DNA of 64,000 bases, taken from Brevinema_A sp051647245. GTDB taxonomy: Bacteria > Spirochaetota > Brevinematia > Brevinematales > Brevinemataceae. The stretch is from assembly GCA_051647245.1 (NCBI GenBank), contig JBOFDS010000011.1, positions 124,001 to 188,000 on the forward strand. The letters are read 5' to 3'. The notes beneath the pieces are model-generated. The model was given only the letters and a program-made list of their open reading frames with translations. It was not told where the DNA came from and made no database searches. The position numbers and the translations under genes were made by a program. Positions 59,902-64,000 of the stretch are shown one piece after another. Position 1 is the first letter of the stretch. Each line of letters begins with the position of its first letter.

Positions 59902-60465
59902 TTATTTTGCTAAAATGATTTCTATTGTCTCACAAAGCTGTGTTAAAGTTGTTTCAAAATTTTCATTCACAAGCACGTAGTCATATTTAACCTGCTCAGC
60001 CATTTCGTCATTCGCAATAGAAAGTCTCTTATTGAGAGAATCTTCATCGTTATCACCACGCAGACGTAGGCGAGACTCGAGCTCAGCATAGCTAGGCGGT
60101 GCGATAAAAATGAGGGTGCTTTGATCAGGGAAAAGGTCGTGGACTTTCAGCCCACCCTTCACGTCGATATCGAGAAGACAGGTTTTACCAGAGTCCCAGA
60201 TACGTGTGACTTCACTACGAAGGGTTCCGTAGTAGTTTCCGTAGAGTCTTTCGGATTCGATAAACTCACCAGACGCGAGTAAATATTTGAACTCATCTTC
60301 TGTTAAGAAATGATAATCACGTCCATTTTCTTCGGAGTCACGCATAGCGCGTGTTGTCGCAGAAACACAAAAATCCAAACGATCTTTGTACGTTTCAAGG
60401 ACTTTTTTGTATAAACTTGTCTTACCAACGCCACTAGGGCCAGAAATTACGATAACTTTTCCCAT
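59902..60465 (-). CDS. gmk: Guanylate kinase
   Basis: Phosphorylates GMP to GDP. The 187-aa protein has the P-loop ISGPSGVGKTSL near residues 6-17 and TTRAMRDSEENGRDYHFLTEDEF, plus LLDIDVKGGLKVHD. The ATG at 60465 is chosen because GAGGA precedes it and the family starts MGKVIVISGPSG; a TTG eight codons upstream is rejected. It is the last gene of the fabG-fabF-rnc-yicC-gmk run; the yicC-gmk pairing is common. Confidence 0.95.
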   Translation of the reverse strand: MGKVIVISGPSGVGKTSLYKKVLETYKDRLDFCVSATTRAMRDSEENGRDYHFLTEDEFKYLLASGEFIESERLYGNYYGTLRSEVTRIWDSGKTCLLDIDVKGGLKVHDLFPDQSTLIFIAPPSYAELESRLRLRGDNDEDSLNKRLSIANDEMAEQVKYDYVLVNENFETTLTQLCETIEIILAK

Positions 60466-60481
60466 ATCTTCCTCATATTGC

Positions 60482-61357
60482 CTAGACAATATTTCTAAAT
60501 TGTTCTCTCATTTTTTCGATTTCACTTTTTAAGATGATCGTATATTCTGTCACTTCAAAATCGGACGACTTTGAGGCAATAGTATTAGTTTCACGATTCA
60601 TTTCTTGAGCAACAAAATCCAGCTCTTTTGATGTTTCTGATCGAGAATCTCCCAGCATTGTCTTCATCACAGAAATATGATTATCCAAACGCACCAATTC
60701 TTCATTGATCGCAGTTCTGGAGGCAAATAATTCAATCTCCACAGCGAGACGCTCTTCCGCAGGCTTCACAGCACAGACTTCAAGCACACGAGCTTTGAGA
60801 TTTTCTTTATATCTATCCAAAACCTTAGGATAACGATCTTTGATAAAAGCAACAGATTGTTCCATTTTTTCAAGAGATGTGTTAATATCTTTGAGGGTAC
60901 TTTCACCTTCGACAAGCATCATTGGGAGCATTTTGTCAACCAATTTATCAAGTTCAGCTAAGATTAATTTCGTCGCATCTGGATCAATTTCTTCGTTCCC
61001 AACACTTAAAACTTGTGGCAAAGAAAGAACTTCTCTGATAGAAATATCAGCAGAAATCCCCAAATCCTGTGCCAATTTTCTTGCATCTTCGACATATTTT
61101 TGAGCCAAATTGGTGTTGATTAGGACGTTTTTGACATCAGCATCCTTTTCTGTAATACGAAGAGCTAGGTCAATCTTCCCGCGACCAAGTTTTTGCATCA
61201 CGATACGGCGTGCTTCGATTTCTAAAGCGGCATAAGAAGGGGGAGTCTTGATACGGAACTCAAAATATCTTGAATTCACGCTTCGGATCTCCATCTCTGC
61301 GTCGAAAAGATCTGTTGAAAAACGGCACGAAGCCTGTCCTGTCATCCCACGAATCAT
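60482..61357 (-). CDS. YicC family endoribonuclease
   Basis: A 291-aa protein with the YicC marks MIRGMTGQASCRF at the start, EIRSVNSRYFEFRIKTP near 25-40 and the C-terminal DNHISVMKTMLGDSRSETSKELDFVAQEMNRETNTIASKS. YicC proteins have been shown to cut RNA. The usual partner is gmk, which follows 16 bp later. The ATG at 61357 fits the family start; a TTG and GTG upstream are possible but less likely. Confidence 0.93.
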   Translation of the reverse strand: MIRGMTGQASCRFSTDLFDAEMEIRSVNSRYFEFRIKTPPSYAALEIEARRIVMQKLGRGKIDLALRITEKDADVKNVLINTNLAQKYVEDARKLAQDLGISADISIREVLSLPQVLSVGNEEIDPDATKLILAELDKLVDKMLPMMLVEGESTLKDINTSLEKMEQSVAFIKDRYPKVLDRYKENLKARVLEVCAVKPAEERLAVEIELFASRTAINEELVRLDNHISVMKTMLGDSRSETSKELDFVAQEMNRETNTIASKSSDFEVTEYTIILKSEIEKMREQFRNIV

Positions 61358-61375
61358 GGTCACCAACCTTAATTA

Positions 61376-62149
61376 TTATTTATCTGAGTGAAATTCTTTT
61401 GCAATCGCACTATCAGGGTTTTCTGTAGAGTATACCTCAATTTGACTCAAGATATCTGTTGCGACATGTTGTTCGGCTTCTTTTTTAGAGCGCCCCTTAC
61501 CTACAGCTGAAAATTGGTAGATTCCACCCTTCACGGTAAAGATCTTGCCGTGATCAGGGCCTTCTGTATCGATCACTTCATAGTGAGGGTATTCCTTATA
61601 AGCCTTAACAGCAATCTTTTGGAGGAAAGTTTTTGGATCTTGGATCCCACCGTGGATTGCGTCACTCATACGACCTTGAAATAATTCTCGTACAAATTGC
61701 CGACATCTGAGGAAACCAGATTCTAAGAAGATCACCGCAAGTGTTGACTCAAAAAGATCACAAAGAACTTTTTCTTGAGCACGCTTATCTGTAAGTTTTT
61801 CCCCACGACCAAGTTTGACAATTTCTAAGAAGCCTAGCTCACGTCCGAGAACGGATAAGGTCTTTTCATCAGCGAGATTGGATTTTATCACCGACATTTT
61901 ACCTTCGGAAAGATCGGAAAATTCTTCATATAGGATCGCTGCCATACAGAGACCCAAAACAGAATCACCTAAAAACTCCAAACGCTCGTAAGAAGCGAGA
62001 TTGTTATTCTCAATACAAGATATATGCGTCAAAGCCGTATCCCATAGATCAAAATCTATAATAGGAATACGGTGCTTTTGCGCATGATTTCTTAAAATTT
62101 CTTCACGAACTTTTGAGAGCTTAGATTTTTTTGAAAACCAAGGAAACAT
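61376..62149 (-). CDS. rnc: Ribonuclease III
   Basis: Cuts double-stranded RNA in rRNA and mRNA processing. The 257-aa protein has the family signature ERLEFLGDSVLGL near residues 55-67 and a C-terminal dsRNA-binding domain (DPKTFLQKIAVKAYKEYPHYEV to GRSKKEAEQHVATDIL). The ATG at 62149 lies inside the fabF gene, giving a 29-bp overlap; no other good ATG follows until past the catalytic region. It is thus coupled to fabF. Confidence 0.93.
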   Translation of the reverse strand: MFPWFSKKSKLSKVREEILRNHAQKHRIPIIDFDLWDTALTHISCIENNNLASYERLEFLGDSVLGLCMAAILYEEFSDLSEGKMSVIKSNLADEKTLSVLGRELGFLEIVKLGRGEKLTDKRAQEKVLCDLFESTLAVIFLESGFLRCRQFVRELFQGRMSDAIHGGIQDPKTFLQKIAVKAYKEYPHYEVIDTEGPDHGKIFTVKGGIYQFSAVGKGRSKKEAEQHVATDILSQIEVYSTENPDSAIAKEFHSDK

Positions 62150-63362
62150 TGTGTCCACCAAACCCGAATGAATTACTGAGAACGTAATTCAATTCTTTTT
62201 TCACAGCTGTGTTTGCGGTATAGTTAAGATCACATTCTGGGTCTTGATTGAAAATATTGATAGTTGGGTGGATGATAGAATCTTCCATCATTTTCATGAT
62301 AGCGATCGCTTCCATAGCACCAGCCGCACCAAGTGGATGACCCGTCATGGATTTTGTTGAGTTACAATGCAAGTTGTAAGCATGTTCACCAAAGGATTTT
62401 TTAATCGCTTGTGTTTCAGCGATATCCCCAAGAGGTGTAGATGTTCCATGCATGTTAATCAAATCAATTTGTTCTTTTGAAATACCTGCGTTTTTCACAG
62501 CAATATTCATCGCTGCACAAGCACCAAGCCCTTCTGGGTGTGGAGCTGTAATATGATATGCATCTGCGGTTGTACCATAAGATACCATTTCACCGTAAAT
62601 TTTTGCACCACGTTTCATAGCGTGCTCATATTCTTCTAAAACAAGAATACCAGCACCTTCACTCATCACAAAACCATCACGATCCTTATCAAAAGGACGA
62701 GATGCTAATTCAGGTGTATCATTATAATTACTAGAAAGTGCTCTTGCTTGAATAAATCCCGCCACACCTAAAGGAGTAATGGTACTTTCGCCACCACCAA
62801 CGATCATTACGTCAGCTTCTCCAAGACGAATGTGATTGAAACCAGAAACCATAGAGTGAGGGCCTGTCGCACAAGCTGAGGTTACAGCGTAGTTAGGGCC
62901 TCTATATCCATATTCAATAGAAATATATCCAGCAATCATATCAAGAATAGACATCGGTACAAACATAGGAGAGACACGTTTTGGGCCTCTTGTGGAGATA
63001 GCCTCTGAGTTATCTTGAAGAGTCTGAAGTCCACCAATACCTGATCCAACAGTCACACCAATACGATCAAGATCAAGAGTTGCTTTATCTAAACCAGCAT
63101 CTTGGATTGCTTCTCTTGCGGTTGCAACACCTAATTGACAAAATAAATCCATACGTGATGCTAATTTTTTATCTAAATAATCTTCAACAACGAAGTTTTT
63201 GATCTGCCCACCAATTTTGGTTGCAAAATCTGTTGTATCAAAACGATCAATTTTGGAAATACCACTTTTACCAGCTTTCAAATTATTCCAATAATCTTGA
63301 ACATTCAATCCTAAAGGAGTGATCGCTCCCATTCCTGTAACAACAACACGCTTTAATTGCAT
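62121..63362 (-). CDS. fabF: 3-oxoacyl-ACP synthase II
   Basis: Condenses acyl-ACP with malonyl-ACP in fatty acid elongation. The 413-aa protein has the Cys-His-His triad: Cys164 in VTSACATGPHS, His305 in NMHGTSTPLGD and His342 in SMTGHPLGAAGAME. It follows fabG by 25 bp with no acpP between them, although many bacteria have the order fabG-acpP-fabF. Start has a GGAGG-like site (CGGAGG). Confidence 0.96.
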   Translation of the reverse strand: MQLKRVVVTGMGAITPLGLNVQDYWNNLKAGKSGISKIDRFDTTDFATKIGGQIKNFVVEDYLDKKLASRMDLFCQLGVATAREAIQDAGLDKATLDLDRIGVTVGSGIGGLQTLQDNSEAISTRGPKRVSPMFVPMSILDMIAGYISIEYGYRGPNYAVTSACATGPHSMVSGFNHIRLGEADVMIVGGGESTITPLGVAGFIQARALSSNYNDTPELASRPFDKDRDGFVMSEGAGILVLEEYEHAMKRGAKIYGEMVSYGTTADAYHITAPHPEGLGACAAMNIAVKNAGISKEQIDLINMHGTSTPLGDIAETQAIKKSFGEHAYNLHCNSTKSMTGHPLGAAGAMEAIAIMKMMEDSIIHPTINIFNQDPECDLNYTANTAVKKELNYVLSNSFGFGGHNVSLVFKKI

Positions 63363-63387
63363 ATTTTCCTCCGATAATTAGGGTGAA

Positions 63388-64000
63388 TTACATCACCATT
63401 CCACCGTCGACGGTTAAGGTCTGACCAGTGATATAAGATGCGTCATCTGATGCTAAGAAACATACAGCTGCTGCAATATCTTCAGTTTGTCCCATTTTTT
63501 TCATAGGGATTGCTGATAAAATTTTTGATTTTTCATTTTCAGGGATGACGTCTGTCATTTTTGTTTCGATAAATCCAGGAGCAATCACGTTAACGGTTAC
63601 GCCTCTTCCTGCCAATTCTTTTGCAGCAGATTTGGAAAGCCCGATGATACCAGACTTTGCAGCAGCATAGTTTGCTTGACCTGCATTCCCTGTAAGCCCC
63701 ACCACGGATGCAATATTAATAATTCTACCAGCACGTTGCTTCATCATAATTTGATAAGCGGCTTTGATGCCGTAGAAAGTTCCTTTGAGGTGAATGTCCA
63801 CAACTTTATCAAAATCCTCAATAGGCATACGAAGAATGAGATTATCTCTAGTTACACCAGCATTATTCACAAGAATATCAACACTACCCCACTCTTTATG
63901 GGTGGTTTCGATCAAATTTTGAACACCCTCGTAGTTGGATACGTCAGCAGGGATAATCATCACCTTGACGTTATATTTTTGTGCTAATTCTTGAGCGAGT
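63388..64000 (-). CDS. fabG: 3-oxoacyl-ACP reductase (partial, 5' end beyond window)
   Basis: A short-chain dehydrogenase of fatty acid synthesis, reducing 3-oxoacyl-ACP with NADPH. Visible residues include VDILVNNAGVTRDNLILRM, the catalytic Ser/Tyr/Lys region (INIASVVGLTGNAGQANYAAAKSGI) and PGFIETKMTD, ending with YITGQTLTVDGGMVM. The reading frame stays open past the in-frame GTG at 63963 to the window edge at 64000, and the extra codons read LAQELAQKYNVK, so the gene continues upstream and the GTG is internal. The N-terminal TGxxxGIG nucleotide loop is outside the window. Confidence 0.95.
   Translation of the reverse strand, partial: LAQELAQKYNVKVMIIPADVSNYEGVQNLIETTHKEWGSVDILVNNAGVTRDNLILRMPIEDFDKVVDIHLKGTFYGIKAAYQIMMKQRAGRIINIASVVGLTGNAGQANYAAAKSGIIGLSKSAAKELAGRGVTVNVIAPGFIETKMTDVIPENEKSKILSAIPMKKMGQTEDIAAAVCFLASDDASYITGQTLTVDGGMVM

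Noticed and set aside
63961..63963. GTG at 63963 as the fabG start
   Set aside because: The frame stays open to the window edge and the upstream codons match FabG (LAQELAQKYNVK), so the GTG is internal.
1..64000. CRISPR arrays, insertion sequences, prophage or integrative elements
   Set aside because: No regularly spaced repeats, transposase or integrase genes, or terminal repeats were seen; the gene content is housekeeping throughout.

Overview
The window is a dense, AT-rich bacterial chromosome segment with about 57 protein genes and almost no non-coding space. It fits a spirochaete (Spirochaetota). The pointers are a V/A-type rotary ATPase operon instead of an F-type one, flagellar genes including FliY-type switch protein and the flgN-flgK-flgL-fliW-csrA set, lipoproteins with a spirochaetal DUF4398-like repeat, and a FadL/UPF0164-like outer-membrane barrel. 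It is unlike Borrelia or Treponema in having class II LysRS, bacterial-type PheRS and a full ntpFIKECGABD-like ATPase operon. A less-studied lineage such as Brevinematales is a reasonable guess, not provable from this sequence. No tRNA, rRNA, CRISPR, insertion sequence or phage gene was seen.

Layout. 1-2.0 kb: end of a queA unit (minus), then a small ECF sigma operon with an overlapping 52-aa protein (plus). 2.0-11 kb: ten-gene V/A-ATPase operon (minus), containing a zinc-ribbon gene between subunits I and K. 11.2-13.0 kb: two related lipoproteins. 13.2-17.7 kb: flagellar hook-filament junction cluster ending in fliW-csrA. 18.0-19.2 kb: rplY-pth. 19.2-24.8 kb: barrel protein, GIY-YIG protein, fliY, recF, folC and a glycosyltransferase. 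25-26.6 kb: rpsB-tsf. 26.7-29.9 kb: lytic transglycosylase and prmC. 30-32.6 kb: nadK-recN. 32.6-37.4 kb: polA with an unknown partner, then an outer-membrane protein. 37.6-42.2 kb: murC-TPR-PilZ-LapA-radA. 42.3-43.6 kb: infC-rpmI-rplT. 43.6-45.9 kb: periplasmic aryl-sulfate sulfotransferase with an unknown exported partner. 46-50.6 kb: pyrG-manC-unknown-lysS. 50.7-54.2 kb: pheS-pheT. 54.2-58.2 kb: gyrA plus a WbaP-like initiating sugar transferase. 58.4-59.9 kb: nadE. 59.9-64 kb: fabG-fabF-rnc-yicC-gmk, fabG being cut by the window edge.

Most transcription units begin with a readable sigma-70 promoter (TTGAnn, 16-18 bp spacer, TATAAT-like) and end in a strong hairpin terminator, several shared by convergent genes. 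Together the genes cover translation, nucleotide and NAD metabolism, envelope building, ion pumping, motility control and DNA replication and repair.

The content is mostly housekeeping. The main interest lies in atypical residues: an NAD synthetase whose glutaminase half has lost its catalytic residues, a GyrA with quinolone-resistance-type residues and a degenerate GyrA box, a DNA polymerase I with an apparently dead proofreading domain and a Tyr at the ddNTP-discrimination position, and an ATPase K subunit with a complete Na+ site and a signal-peptide-like leader. There are also candidate RNA or DNA regulatory structures upstream of atpK, rplT, rplY and murC. I did not find a clear undescribed multi-gene system. 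The nearest candidates are the sigma/CxxC pair and the sulfotransferase/unknown pair.
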